From an uncultured Burkholderiales bacterium (GTDB lineage: Bacteria; Pseudomonadota; Gammaproteobacteria; Burkholderiales; Burkholderiaceae), in contig CAMLJY010000135.1 in NCBI GenBank assembly GCA_946480465.1, positions 1 to 9,912 on the forward strand: a stretch of DNA of 9,912 bases, written 5' to 3'. How positions within the stretch are numbered: position 1 is the first letter of the stretch; every line of letters begins with the position of its first letter. A model generated the notes under the pieces. It did no database searches, was not told the origin of the DNA, and saw only the letters and a program-made list of their open reading frames with translations. Both the position numbers and the translations under genes were made by a program. Of the stretch, positions 1 to 9,172 are shown in pieces.

Positions 1-218
1 GCGCCCGCGCATGCGCTTCATCCCGGTGAAGTCCGTGGAGCAGCAAAGCATGCTGCGGATGGCAGAAGGCGATGGTGGCCTTGGCGAACAAGAACGCGCG
101 CACCCTGTGGGCCGTGATGACCCGCGGCGACACGTTCGACGCCGACCACCTGAGCTCCAAGCCCGACGCCGCTGCGGCTTCCGCCGCAGCCGGCACGGCG
201 CCCACGGTGTCGGCCTGA
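1..218 (+). pseudogene. IS110-family (IS1111-group type) transposase remnant, internally deleted
   Basis: Two pieces of one IS110-type recombinase are joined out of frame. From base 2 to about 55 the frame reads RPRMRFIPVKSVEQQSML, which resembles the conserved linker after the N-terminal DEDD/RuvC-like domain. From about base 54, in another frame, it reads CGWQKAMVALANKNARTLWA and continues to a TGA at 216-218; this resembles the extreme C-terminus of the same family, after the serine-containing Tnp domain. By family knowledge about 200 residues are missing between them, including the catalytic serine region, so the protein cannot work. The 5' part lies beyond the left window edge. The family call is from remembered motifs. 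Assignment to the IS1111 group is an inference from the style of both motifs. Confidence 0.8.
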
Positions 219-559
219 GCACCCCATCAAACCAGCTTCCTTGCACGACGTGGCGACGAAGACGCGCTGAACAGGTCAGACCGGCAGCGGGCAAGCTCGA
301 CTAACCCTTGGTGGCCTCGATGCGTCGAGTTCCACGTGACAGGAATGGATCCCCGCTGAGCGGTTCGCATCTGGGTCCGCATCGCTGCGACAGCGATGCA
401 ACAAGGCCGTCTGTAGAGTGGCAGTCTGTTCTCTGTCTCGGCATGCTCTTCACGCCTCGTCAGTGCAATTGAAATGCAGCCTTGAGTGAAAAGACAAATG
501 GCGGTGTTGACTTGTCGGGGAGAGTTTGTCCATCAACGCGTCGGTGTCCACGCCAAGAC
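219..559. other. Gene-free region after IS remnant and after the TonB-receptor gene
   Basis: No credible gene is seen here: the frames present are short and lack family-like sequence. The left part directly follows the transposase stop and is probably the 3' non-coding end of the IS. It contains the stem-loops described at 311-399. The right part is the 3' flank of the minus-strand receptor gene, which stops at 560. No GC hairpin followed by a T-run is visible downstream of that stop on the minus strand, so a rho-independent terminator is not supported. Base composition is less GC-rich at about 400-560 than in the operon. Confidence 0.6.
311..399 (+). ncRNA. Candidate structured RNA (possible IS1111 bridge-RNA remnant)
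   Basis: Three stem-loops lie in 89 nt just downstream of the transposase remnant. The first pairs 311-314 (GTGG) with 332-335 (CCAC) and 316-320 (CTCGA) with 325-329 (TCGAG). The second has an outer stem of 347-352 (GGATCC) with 373-378 (GGGTCC, one G-U pair) and a directly stacked inner stem of 353-356 (CCGC) with 360-363 (GCGG). The third is a perfect 9-bp stem, 379-387 with 391-399, with a 3-nt CGA loop. In IS1111-group elements the bridge RNA is encoded 3' of the recombinase, which fits the position and strand. No T-run follows, so these are not ordinary terminators. The RNA identity is inference; the pairings are read directly. Confidence 0.3.
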
Positions 560-2547
<1,988 letters not shown>

Positions 2548-2551
<4 letters not shown>

Positions 2552-3501
2552 GACAAGTCTCCCGGTTGCACGGTCCGGACCTCGCTGCCGTCGAACTCGC
2601 GCAGCAGCGCTCGGCGGCGGCCCTGGCGCTTGGCGGCATACAGCAGCTCATCGGCCGCGGCCAGCGCCTGCGCCATCGGCTGGTCGCGCTGCGGGCGAAT
2701 GGCCAGTGCCCCGATGCTGAGGCTGACCCACGGCCCTGCGGTCGATTGCGGGTGCGGCAGGCGCAGCGATTCGATCTCGTTCAGGACCCTGGCCAGGAGC
2801 GTGGGCAGCTGGCCGCCGCGCACCACCATGCCGAACTCTTCGCCGCCATAGCGTGCCACCAGGTCGTCGGCGCGGCCCAGCACGGACGCCAGCGCCGTGG
2901 CCACGGCGCGCAGGCAGTGGTCGCCGGCGGCATGGCCGAAGTGGTCGTTGTATTGCTTGAAGTGATCGACGTCGGCCAGCATCAGGCACAGGCTGTCGCC
3001 GTGCCGCCGCGCCGCGTGCCAGCGCACGTCCATCTCGCGGTCGAAGCGGCGGCGGTTGGCGATGCCGGTCAGGCCATCGGTCTCGGCCAGGCGCGCCAGC
3101 TGGTCGCGCTGCCGCTTCAGCTCCACGTGCGTGAGCACGCGGGCGCGGACGATGGCCGCGCTGATCGGCTTGGCGATGTAGTCCACCGCCCCGGCGGCCA
3201 GGCCTGCCGCTTCGTCGACCATGTCGCTCAGGGCCGTCACGAAGATCACCGGGATGTCCTGGCAGGCCGGGTCGGCGCGCAGGTCGGCCAGCACGTCCAG
3301 CCCGTGCCGGCCGGGCATCAGCAGGTCGAGCAGGATCAGGTCGGGCTGCAGGCGCGCGGCCAGGGGCTGGACCTCCTCGGCACGGGTGGTGAAGGAGACG
3401 TCGCAGCCGCTGAGCGCCTCCGCCAGCACCTGCACGTTGACGGGTTCGTCATCGACCAGCAGAACCCGGGGCGCTGGTGTCATCGGCTGGGTCGGTTTCA
3501 T
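2548..3501 (-). CDS. Response regulator with GGDEF domain (diguanylate cyclase)
   Basis: This 317-aa cytoplasmic protein should make c-di-GMP from two GTP under phosphorylation control. An N-terminal receiver domain (about 11-125) has acidic D17/D18, the phospho-acceptor D59 in LILLDLLMP, T89 in VTAL, and K111 in AKP. A coiled linker (about 126-140) leads to a GGDEF domain (about 138-300) with TDGLTGIANRR, LADVDHFKQYND and an intact RYGGEEF active site (GGEEF at 219-223). The product-inhibition I-site RxxD is present as R210-A-D-D213, five residues before GGEEF. No EAL or HD-GYP domain is attached. The start ATG is 11 nt after the kinase stop with no strong ribosome binding site, suggesting coupled translation. 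The stop overlaps the receptor start as ATGA. It is the obvious output for the upstream hybrid kinase with its HPt domain. Overall layout is PleD/WspR-like but with a single receiver. Confidence 0.95.
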
Positions 3502-3512
3502 GTCGTCATCGT

Positions 3513-6500
3513 TCAAGTCGTCAACTGGGGCTGAAGCCGGCGCAGCGCCGTTTCGGCCTGGGCCAGGTCGAGGTGTTCGACGGCGCGGGCCAGGGCGACC
3601 CCGGCGTCGCTGTCGCGGGCCGGCCCCGGCAAGGCCGCGAGCAGCTCGCGCGCCAGCGCGAGGGCCTCGAAGCGGCGCGCCTGCAGCGCGGCTTGCAGGC
3701 CGCCCAGCAGGGCCGGCAGGGCGGTGGCGCCGGCGGGCGGCGGCACCGTGGGGTGGGGCAGCGCCAGCGCCTGCAGTGCCGCCAGGGCCGCGCGCAGGTC
3801 TTCCAGGGCCGGGGTCGCGTCGCGTTCCTGCAGCAGGGCCTGCTCCAACGCCTGCGCGGCCTGTGCCAGGCCGGTGATGCCCAGGGTCTGCGCCGCGCCC
3901 TTCAGGGCATGAACCTGCGCCGCCACCGCGTCTGCGCGGCCCGCGTCCAGCAGGCGGCCGATCTCGTCCGCGTCTGCCCGGTGCTGCTGCCGGAAGCTGT
4001 CCAGCAGGCGCAGCAGCAGCGGCCACTTGCCGTTGATGCGGGCCAGCGCCCCGTCCACGTCGATGCCGGGCAGGGGCGGGCAGGGCTCGGCAGCGCTCGC
4101 CGGCGCAGCAGGCGGCTGCGGGCTGACCGCACCGTCGGTCCGCAGCCAGCGCGCCAGCACCCGCAACAGGTCGCGTTCCTCGATCGGCTTGGCCAGGTAG
4201 TCGTCCATGCCGGCCGCCAGGAAGCGTTCGCGGTCGCTGGCCATGGCGTGTGCCGTCAGGGCCACCACCGGCAGGCCGCTCCAGCGGGCGTCCTGCCGCA
4301 GGCGGCGGGTGGCCTCGATGCCGTCGACCTCGGGCATCTGCACGTCCATCAGCACCAGGTCGAAATGCTGCTGCTCGACGCAGCGCAGGGCGGCGGCGCC
4401 GGTTTCCGCCATGGTCACGGCCAGTCCCAGCCCGCCGAGCAGTTCGCCGGCCACCTCGCGGTTCACTTCGTTGTCCTCCACCACCAGCACATGCTGCCCG
4501 GCGGCGAAGCGCGGCTCTTCCTTGGCGAAGGCCGGCGCCGGGTGCGCGTCGCTGCGCAGATGCAGGGCCCGTGCCGCGGCGTCGTGCAGGGCCGACGGGC
4601 TGATCGGCTTCTGCAGGAAGACGTCCACGCCGCAGCGTTCGGCTTCGGCGGCCAGGTTCTCGTCGCCGTAGGCCGTCACCATCACGCTGGCGGGCAGGCG
4701 GCGGCGGCGGCGCAGTTCGCGCACGGCCTGCAGGCCGTCCAGGTCCGGAAGGCGGTAGTCGATCAGCAGCAGGTCGAAGGGAGGCACCGCCTCCTGGGCC
4801 ATCGCCACCGCCTGCCCGGCGCTGCCCGCCAGCCTCACCTCGAAGCGCATCGCTTCCAGCATGCTGCCGAACACGTCGCGCGCGACCGCGCTGTCGTCCA
4901 CCACCAGCGCGCGCAATCCCGCGCGCAGCGGGCTGGCCATGCCCGCGGGCGCCTCCCCCAGGCCGAAGCGCACGCTGAACCGGAACGTGCTGCCCTCGCC
5001 CACGGCGCTTTCGGCTTCCAGGCGGCCGCCCATCAGTTCCACCAGGCGCTTGCTGATGGCCAGCCCCAGGCCGGCGCCGCCGTGGCGCCGGGTGCTCGAT
5101 TCGTCCATCTGGGTGAACTGCTCGAACAGGCGCGGCAGCGCCTCGGCCGGGATGCCGATGCCGGTGTCGCGCACCGAGAACTGCAGGGTGATGCCATCGG
5201 CATCGCGCGCCAGGCAGCCGATGCCGATCACCACTTCGCCCTGCTCGGTGAACTTGATGGCGTTGACCACCAGGTTGACCAGCACCTGCTGCAGCCGCAT
5301 GGCGTCGCCGCGCAGCTGCGCCGGAATCTCGGGATCGCAATCGATCAGCACGTCCAGCCGCTTGTCGCGCGCCCGCTGGCCGACCAGGGCGGTCAGGTCC
5401 GACAGCAGTTCGTCCAGCGAGAAATCACGGCTGAGGATGCTGAGCTTGCCGGCCTCGATGCGGGACAGGTCGAGGATGTCGTCGATGATGCTCAGCAGCA
5501 TGCGCGCCGATGTCTGCAGCTGCGCCAGCTGGCTGCGCTGGCGCGAGGCCAGCGGCGACTTGCCGAGCAGCGTGGCCATGCCGATCACCGCGTTCATCGG
5601 GGTGCGGATTTCGTGGCTCATGTTCGCCAGGAATTGGCTCTTGGCGCGGTTCGCCGCTTCCGCCTGATCGCGCGCCGCCCGGAGTTCGGATTCCAGCTGC
5701 CGCTGGGCGCTCACGTCGCGGGCGATGCCGTCGGTGCCGGTGATGCGGCCGCTGCCGTCGCGCACCACCACCTCGGTGCATTCCACCCGGTGCAGCGCGC
5801 CCGCGTGGTCGCGCAGTTCGAACTCGAACTGCCGGCTGCCGCCCGAGCGCGGGCCGCCGGCCGGCTGCGGCAGGGCCATGCCGGCCGGGTCCGGCGCCGG
5901 AAGCTCGCGCGCCTTGCGCAGGAACTCGTCCGCAGGGATGCCCAGCACCCTGTGCACCGATTCGCTGACGCGCACGATGCCGCCCTGCGCATCGCGGCCA
6001 TAGACGAAGTAGTGGTCCAGGTTGTCGATCAGCTGCTGCAGCTGGCGTTCGTTGGCTGCCAGCGCCTGTTCGGCACTGCGCCGCGCCAGCGCCTGCTGCT
6101 CCAGCTTGCGCAGCACGCGGTGCAGGGCGCCCCCCAGCACGCCCAGCAGGACCGCGATGAACAAGCCCTGCCCGACCAGCTGCCGGCGCACGTCCGCGCT
6201 GAAGGCTTGATAGAAGCCGCTGCCGACGGCGATGTCGGCCGCGCCGATCAGGGTGCCATCGACCGGGTGGTACAGCGGCACCTGCACCTCGAACACCGAT
6301 CCCTTGATGCTGCCCTCGTCCCGGTCCAGGCTGCCGGGCGGAGCGGCGACCTGCTCGTAGTCCAGCCGCAGCCGGATGCGGCTGAAATAGGTCTCGTCGC
6401 GTCCGGCGTCGCGCAGCAGCAGCAGGCCATCGATCGCGTCGGCCAGGCGCGCGGCGCGTTCCTGCGGCTGCGGCAGCGCCAGCGCCTGCACGATGCCGTG

Positions 6501-6737
6501 CACCTGGGCCTGGGCCAGCAGCTGCGCCTGCGCCTGGGCTTCGCTGCGCAGCCGCGGCTCGAGCAGCGTGTTCCAGTACAGCACCAGCGCGCTTTCCAGG
6601 ATGAGCGCCAGCAGCGCGAAGCTCAGCAGGACGAGCCGCGGCGCCCGCGCGCTCACGGGTCGGCTGGCCGCGCTCGCTGAAAGACCTTCGGGCCTCGCCG
6701 TCCGGTGTTCGCCCCTGCGGCGGCCCGGCCAACTCAT
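3513..6737 (-). CDS. Tripartite hybrid sensor histidine kinase (PAS-HisKA-HATPase-REC-REC-HPt)
   Basis: This 1074-aa inner-membrane phosphorelay kinase has TM1 at about 33-56, a periplasmic sensor region at about 57-187 of no recognised type, and TM2 at about 188-204. A linker helix and a PAS domain (about 232-345) follow. HisKA has H375 in SHEIRTP. The HATPase domain (about 475-592) has N492 in the N box, DTGIGIP (524-530) and the GGAGLGLAISKRL lid. REC1 (about 608-725) has D660 and K710, and REC2 (about 748-865) has D798 and K850. HPt (about 893-985) has H943 in HALKGAA. A further helical tail (about 1000-1074) has no phospho-histidine motif. All phosphotransfer residues are present, so an H-D-H relay to an external receiver is expected, most simply D59 of the next gene. 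The start ATG at 6737-6735 overlaps the yfiR-like stop as ATGA. An upstream extension of the frame lies inside that gene and was not used. Confidence 0.95.
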   Translation of the reverse strand: MSWPGRRRGEHRTARPEGLSASAASRPVSARAPRLVLLSFALLALILESALVLYWNTLLEPRLRSEAQAQAQLLAQAQVHGIVQALALPQPQERAARLADAIDGLLLLRDAGRDETYFSRIRLRLDYEQVAAPPGSLDRDEGSIKGSVFEVQVPLYHPVDGTLIGAADIAVGSGFYQAFSADVRRQLVGQGLFIAVLLGVLGGALHRVLRKLEQQALARRSAEQALAANERQLQQLIDNLDHYFVYGRDAQGGIVRVSESVHRVLGIPADEFLRKARELPAPDPAGMALPQPAGGPRSGGSRQFEFELRDHAGALHRVECTEVVVRDGSGRITGTDGIARDVSAQRQLESELRAARDQAEAANRAKSQFLANMSHEIRTPMNAVIGMATLLGKSPLASRQRSQLAQLQTSARMLLSIIDDILDLSRIEAGKLSILSRDFSLDELLSDLTALVGQRARDKRLDVLIDCDPEIPAQLRGDAMRLQQVLVNLVVNAIKFTEQGEVVIGIGCLARDADGITLQFSVRDTGIGIPAEALPRLFEQFTQMDESSTRRHGGAGLGLAISKRLVELMGGRLEAESAVGEGSTFRFSVRFGLGEAPAGMASPLRAGLRALVVDDSAVARDVFGSMLEAMRFEVRLAGSAGQAVAMAQEAVPPFDLLLIDYRLPDLDGLQAVRELRRRRRLPASVMVTAYGDENLAAEAERCGVDVFLQKPISPSALHDAAARALHLRSDAHPAPAFAKEEPRFAAGQHVLVVEDNEVNREVAGELLGGLGLAVTMAETGAAALRCVEQQHFDLVLMDVQMPEVDGIEATRRLRQDARWSGLPVVALTAHAMASDRERFLAAGMDDYLAKPIEERDLLRVLARWLRTDGAVSPQPPAAPASAAEPCPPLPGIDVDGALARINGKWPLLLRLLDSFRQQHRADADEIGRLLDAGRADAVAAQVHALKGAAQTLGITGLAQAAQALEQALLQERDATPALEDLRAALAALQALALPHPTVPPPAGATALPALLGGLQAALQARRFEALALARELLAALPGPARDSDAGVALARAVEHLDLAQAETALRRLQPQLTT

Positions 6738-7312
6738 GACAGCACCCGCGAGTGCTCGAGGAAGAAGCGGCGCAGGCGAATGCCCGACGACCTGAGCGTG
6801 GCCAGGTTGACGAAGGGCTGGACCTTGGCCTGCACCGACAGCCCCACGGTGGCCCCCCGCTCGACGTCGCCTTCGAAAGGCGAGTACAGGATGACGCCCT
6901 CGGCAATGCACCAGGCCAGCAGTTCGCGGAAGCGATCGGCCGGCAAGGGTTCGGCCAGGAAGACCACCACCGGCCGGGGCTGGCCGGGCCCGGGAATGCC
7001 GATGCCGCGCCGCACCGCCAGTTCCAGGCCGCGCACCCGCGCCTGCTCGCCGTCACCGCCCAGCGCAATCAGGTTCTGCAGCGGCAGCAGGTCCGTTTCG
7101 CGTTCACCCACCAACAGCACCTGGATGCGGCTGTTGGCATCCTTCTTCCGCTCCAGGGCCTCGTCGGCCGCCAGCAGGGCGCGCAGCAGGCGCGCGGCGC
7201 TTCGCACACGGCGGTCGTCGTAGCTTTCGGCCTGCACGCCGGCGTCGGCCAGGCACAGGCCCAGCACCAGTAGGATGAGCACGGCCGAGCGCCGGCTGCG
7301 GCCGGCATTCAT
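6734..7312 (-). CDS. YfiR-like (DUF4154) periplasmic protein
   Basis: The 192-aa product has a typical Sec signal peptide: basic n-region MNAGRSRR, hydrophobic core VLILLVLGLCLA, and a likely cut after VQA at residue 28. The mature protein has an IQVLLVGE strand, a RPVVVFLAE strand (about 114-121), and a C-terminal GVILYSPFEGDVERG...VNLATLRSSGIRLRRFF segment. That pattern matches my memory of YfiR/DUF4154 proteins, and the length fits the family. YfiR in Pseudomonas is a periplasmic repressor of the diguanylate cyclase YfiN. Here it is first in an operon with a kinase, cyclase and TonB receptor, so it may bind the kinase sensor domain or the receptor plug. The mature part has a single cysteine (C135), unlike the four described in P. 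aeruginosa YfiR. The start at 7312 was chosen because the longer frame upstream has no signal peptide; no clear ribosome binding site is seen. Confidence 0.8.
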   Translation of the reverse strand: MNAGRSRRSAVLILLVLGLCLADAGVQAESYDDRRVRSAARLLRALLAADEALERKKDANSRIQVLLVGERETDLLPLQNLIALGGDGEQARVRGLELAVRRGIGIPGPGQPRPVVVFLAEPLPADRFRELLAWCIAEGVILYSPFEGDVERGATVGLSVQAKVQPFVNLATLRSSGIRLRRFFLEHSRVLS

Positions 7313-7458
7313 GCGCACACCCGTCGCGGCGACGGGCCATGGCGTGGAGCGGCGAGGCGCACAGGCATGGAAGGGCAAGGGGGGCGACGGCGAGGGCCAA
7401 TGCGGCCCGGTGGCAGGATGCCGGGCCTTCGTGCAGAAATTGAGGAGACCGTGGCAAG
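7313..7458. promoter_or_regulatory. Divergent intergenic region with hairpin at 7404-7427
   Basis: These 146 bp separate two divergent starts and must hold the promoters for the operon (minus strand) and the response regulator (plus strand). No clear -35/-10 pair could be read on either strand in this GC-rich stretch. The one firm element is a 7-bp inverted repeat, GGCCCGG (7404-7410) and CCGGGCC (7421-7427), with a 10-nt loop. An alternative inner stem GGCA/TGCC (7412-7415 with 7419-7422) is possible. It ends about 31 nt before the regulator start. It could be an operator or a 5'-leader hairpin; no T-run follows on either strand, so it is not a terminator. Confidence 0.45.
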
Positions 7459-8154
7459 GTGACGAGCGTCGAAGCCCTGGATCGCGGCCGGCATTGTCTG
7501 ATCGTCGAGGACGAGCCCGCGCTGGCACAACTGCTGCTGCACAGCCTGCGCGATGCCGGCTTCAGCGGCACCGTGCAGCACCGCGCCGCAGGTGTCGTGG
7601 CGTGGGTGCGCGACAACACGCCCGCCGTGGTGCTGCTGGACCTGGTGCTGCCCGACCAGGACGGCTTTTCCCTGTGCCGCGAGATCCGTGCGTTCAGCAC
7701 CGTGCCGCTCATCATGATCTCGGCCCGCGCCGGCGAAGACGACCGCCTGCGCGGCCTCGACATCGGCGCCGACGACTACATCTGCAAGCCCTTCCACGCC
7801 GCCGAGGTCGTGGCGCGGGTGCGGGCCCTGCTGCGCCGCACGGTCGGCTGGCGCGCAGCCATGCCGGGCTCTGCCCTTCAGCTCGACGAGAACTGCTTCG
7901 AGGCGCGCTGGTCCGGTGCTGTCCTGGAGTTGACGCCCATCGAGTTCCGCCTCTTGTGCACGCTCGGCATGCGCCCGGGCCGCGTCTTCTCGCGTGCGCA
8001 ACTGCTCGACATCGTCTACCGCGACGACAAGGTGGTCAGCGACCGCACCATCGACAGCCACGTGCGCAACCTGCGCCGCAAGCTGCTCGAGGTGACACCC
8101 GAGTCCTGCCCCATCGAGTCGGTCTACGGCGTGGGGTACAAGTTCATCGGCTGA
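7459..8154 (+). CDS. OmpR/PhoB-family response regulator, BaeR-like
   Basis: This 231-aa DNA-binding regulator has a receiver domain (about 12-125) with E17/D18, phospho-acceptor D61 in VVLLDLVLP, S88 in MIS, and K110 in the ADDYICKPF motif. A winged-helix domain (about 138-230) has LTPIEFRLL, GRVFSRAQLLD, the recognition helix SDRTIDSHVRNLRRKL and the YGVGYKF wing. From memory, CREIR, GADDYICKP and DRTIDSH closely resemble E. coli BaeR, an envelope-stress regulator, but orthology is not shown. The start is GTG at 7459 with AGGAG at 7443-7447 (11-nt spacing); an in-frame TGA at 7441 excludes a longer form. No partner kinase follows in this window. Being divergent from the yfiR-like operon, it may regulate it, or receive phosphate from its kinase; both are inference. 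Confidence 0.95.
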   Translation: MTSVEALDRGRHCLIVEDEPALAQLLLHSLRDAGFSGTVQHRAAGVVAWVRDNTPAVVLLDLVLPDQDGFSLCREIRAFSTVPLIMISARAGEDDRLRGLDIGADDYICKPFHAAEVVARVRALLRRTVGWRAAMPGSALQLDENCFEARWSGAVLELTPIEFRLLCTLGMRPGRVFSRAQLLDIVYRDDKVVSDRTIDSHVRNLRRKLLEVTPESCPIESVYGVGYKFIG

Positions 8155-8159
8155 GGGGC

Positions 8160-8561
8160 GTGATCCGCGATCGGCCGGTCACCTCTTGCCTGGCCTTGGC
8201 CATGCTGCTGCTGGGCCGGGGCGTTCTGGCGGTGCCCAGCGGCATCGTGACGGTGGAGATGGGGACGTTGCGGCGTCAGGACGGGCGGTGGCGGGACGCA
8301 TGTTCGCAGTGCGGTCCCTGGGCGCGAGGCGGATGCGCGCCATTGCAGGCAGGTGTGGGGGAAGTTGGGGAATGGGTGAGCGCCGGCGGATCGGCCACCG
8401 CCCCGGCTGCTGGCGTCATTGCGCCTGCAATCGCCTCATCCCGGCGGCTCGCCTGCGCCCCTTCCCTTCATGGCCATCAGGAAGTCCGACCTCCATTCCA
8501 AGCTGTGGCCTCCTGCGACGAACTGCGCGGCGGCATGGACGCCAGCCAGTACAAGGATTAG
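8160..8561 (+). pseudogene. Possible truncated secreted protein, frame runs into hsdM remnant
   Basis: A GTG at 8160, 5 nt after the regulator stop, opens a 133-codon frame. It begins with a plausible signal peptide: basic IRDRP, core CLALAMLLLG, and a possible cut after GVLA. Codons have high G/C third positions until about 8310, after which that bias fades. From about 8508 the frame enters hsdM-derived sequence (ASCDELRGGMDASQYKD) and ends at the TAG at 8559-8561. The first part may be the 5' end of a real downstream partner of the regulator, truncated when the restriction locus was joined here. The family is not recognised. The only purine-rich tract, GAGGGG, is too close to the GTG to be a normal ribosome binding site, so expression is uncertain. 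Bases about 8310-8469 hold nothing else I can support. Confidence 0.35.
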
Positions 8562-9155
8562 GTGCTGGTGCTGCTGTTCATCAAGTACATCAGCGACAAG
8601 TACGCCGGCCAGCCCTTCGCGCCCATCCAGATTCCGCCCGGCGCCAGCTTTGCCGACATGGCGGCCCTCAAGGCCAAGAGCGACATCGGCGACCAGATCA
8701 ACAAGAAGATCGTTCGCCCGCTGGAAGAGGCCAACCACCTGCGCATCAAGGCCGACTTCAACGACGACGCGCTGCTGGGCCAGGGCAAGGAGAAGGTCGA
8801 CAAGCTGACCAACCTGATCGGCATCTTCGAGTCGAAGGACCTGGGACTTCTCGCGCCACCGGGCCGATGGCGACGACATCCTGGGCGACGCCTACGAGTA
8901 CCTGGTGCGCCACTTCGCCACGCAAAGTGGCAAGAGCAAGGGGCAGTTCTACACGCGCTGCTGCTGAAGGTGGCCGAAGCGGCCCCCACCGAGGTGGCGG
9001 TCTACGGGCAGGAGAAGGAAGAAGTCACCAGCGGTCTGGCCCGCACCAGGCCTTCACGCGTGCCATGAACGCGCACTTCGAGTGCCTGGCGAGCGCCGGT
9101 GGCCCAGCGGCTCAAGGGCCTGACGCGCGGCTTTCATCCCAAGGAACTGATCCAC
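8470..9155 (+). pseudogene. hsdM: Type I restriction-modification methyltransferase subunit HsdM, decayed
   Basis: Pieces of HsdM follow in the right order but in shifting frames. MAIRKSDLHSKLW (8470-8508) loses one base, then continues ASCDELRGGMDASQYKD to an in-frame TAG (8559-8561) where the family has Tyr. It continues VLVLLFIKYISDKY and GASFADM through KLTNLIGIFES to about 8843. A +1 shift gives DFSRHRADGDDILGDAYEY to QFYT (about 8955). A deletion then removes the SAM-binding motif I region and resumes LLLKVAEAAPTEVAVYGQEK. Another large deletion removes the NPPF catalytic region and resumes AFTRAMNAHFECLAS (9050 on). A last shift leads to RLKGLTRGFHPKELIH. About 690 bp remain of a gene normally near 1.5 kb or more. 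Both methyltransferase motifs are missing, so it is dead. HsdM normally supplies the N6-adenine methylation of a type I system with HsdS and HsdR. Confidence 0.88.
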
Positions 9156-9172
9156 GGCAGGCCCTCTCGAGA

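Noticed and set aside
379..399. Perfect 9-bp hairpin as a rho-independent terminator for the receptor operon
   Set aside because: There is no T-run after it on either strand, and it lies about 160 nt beyond the receptor stop; it fits better with the IS 3' region.
3477..6680. 1067-codon plus-strand open frame opposite the kinase
   Set aside because: Gln/Ala/His/Arg-rich translation with no motifs; the minus strand encodes a complete hybrid kinase with all catalytic residues.
7313..7458. Sigma-70 promoters in the divergent region
   Set aside because: No hexamer pair with suitable spacing is convincing on either strand; any call would be a guess.
7275..8561. 428-codon plus-strand frame overlapping the response regulator
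   Set aside because: Its first part overlaps the regulator in another frame with Arg/Ala-rich translation; only the part after the regulator stop (8160 on) has signal-peptide and hsdM content.
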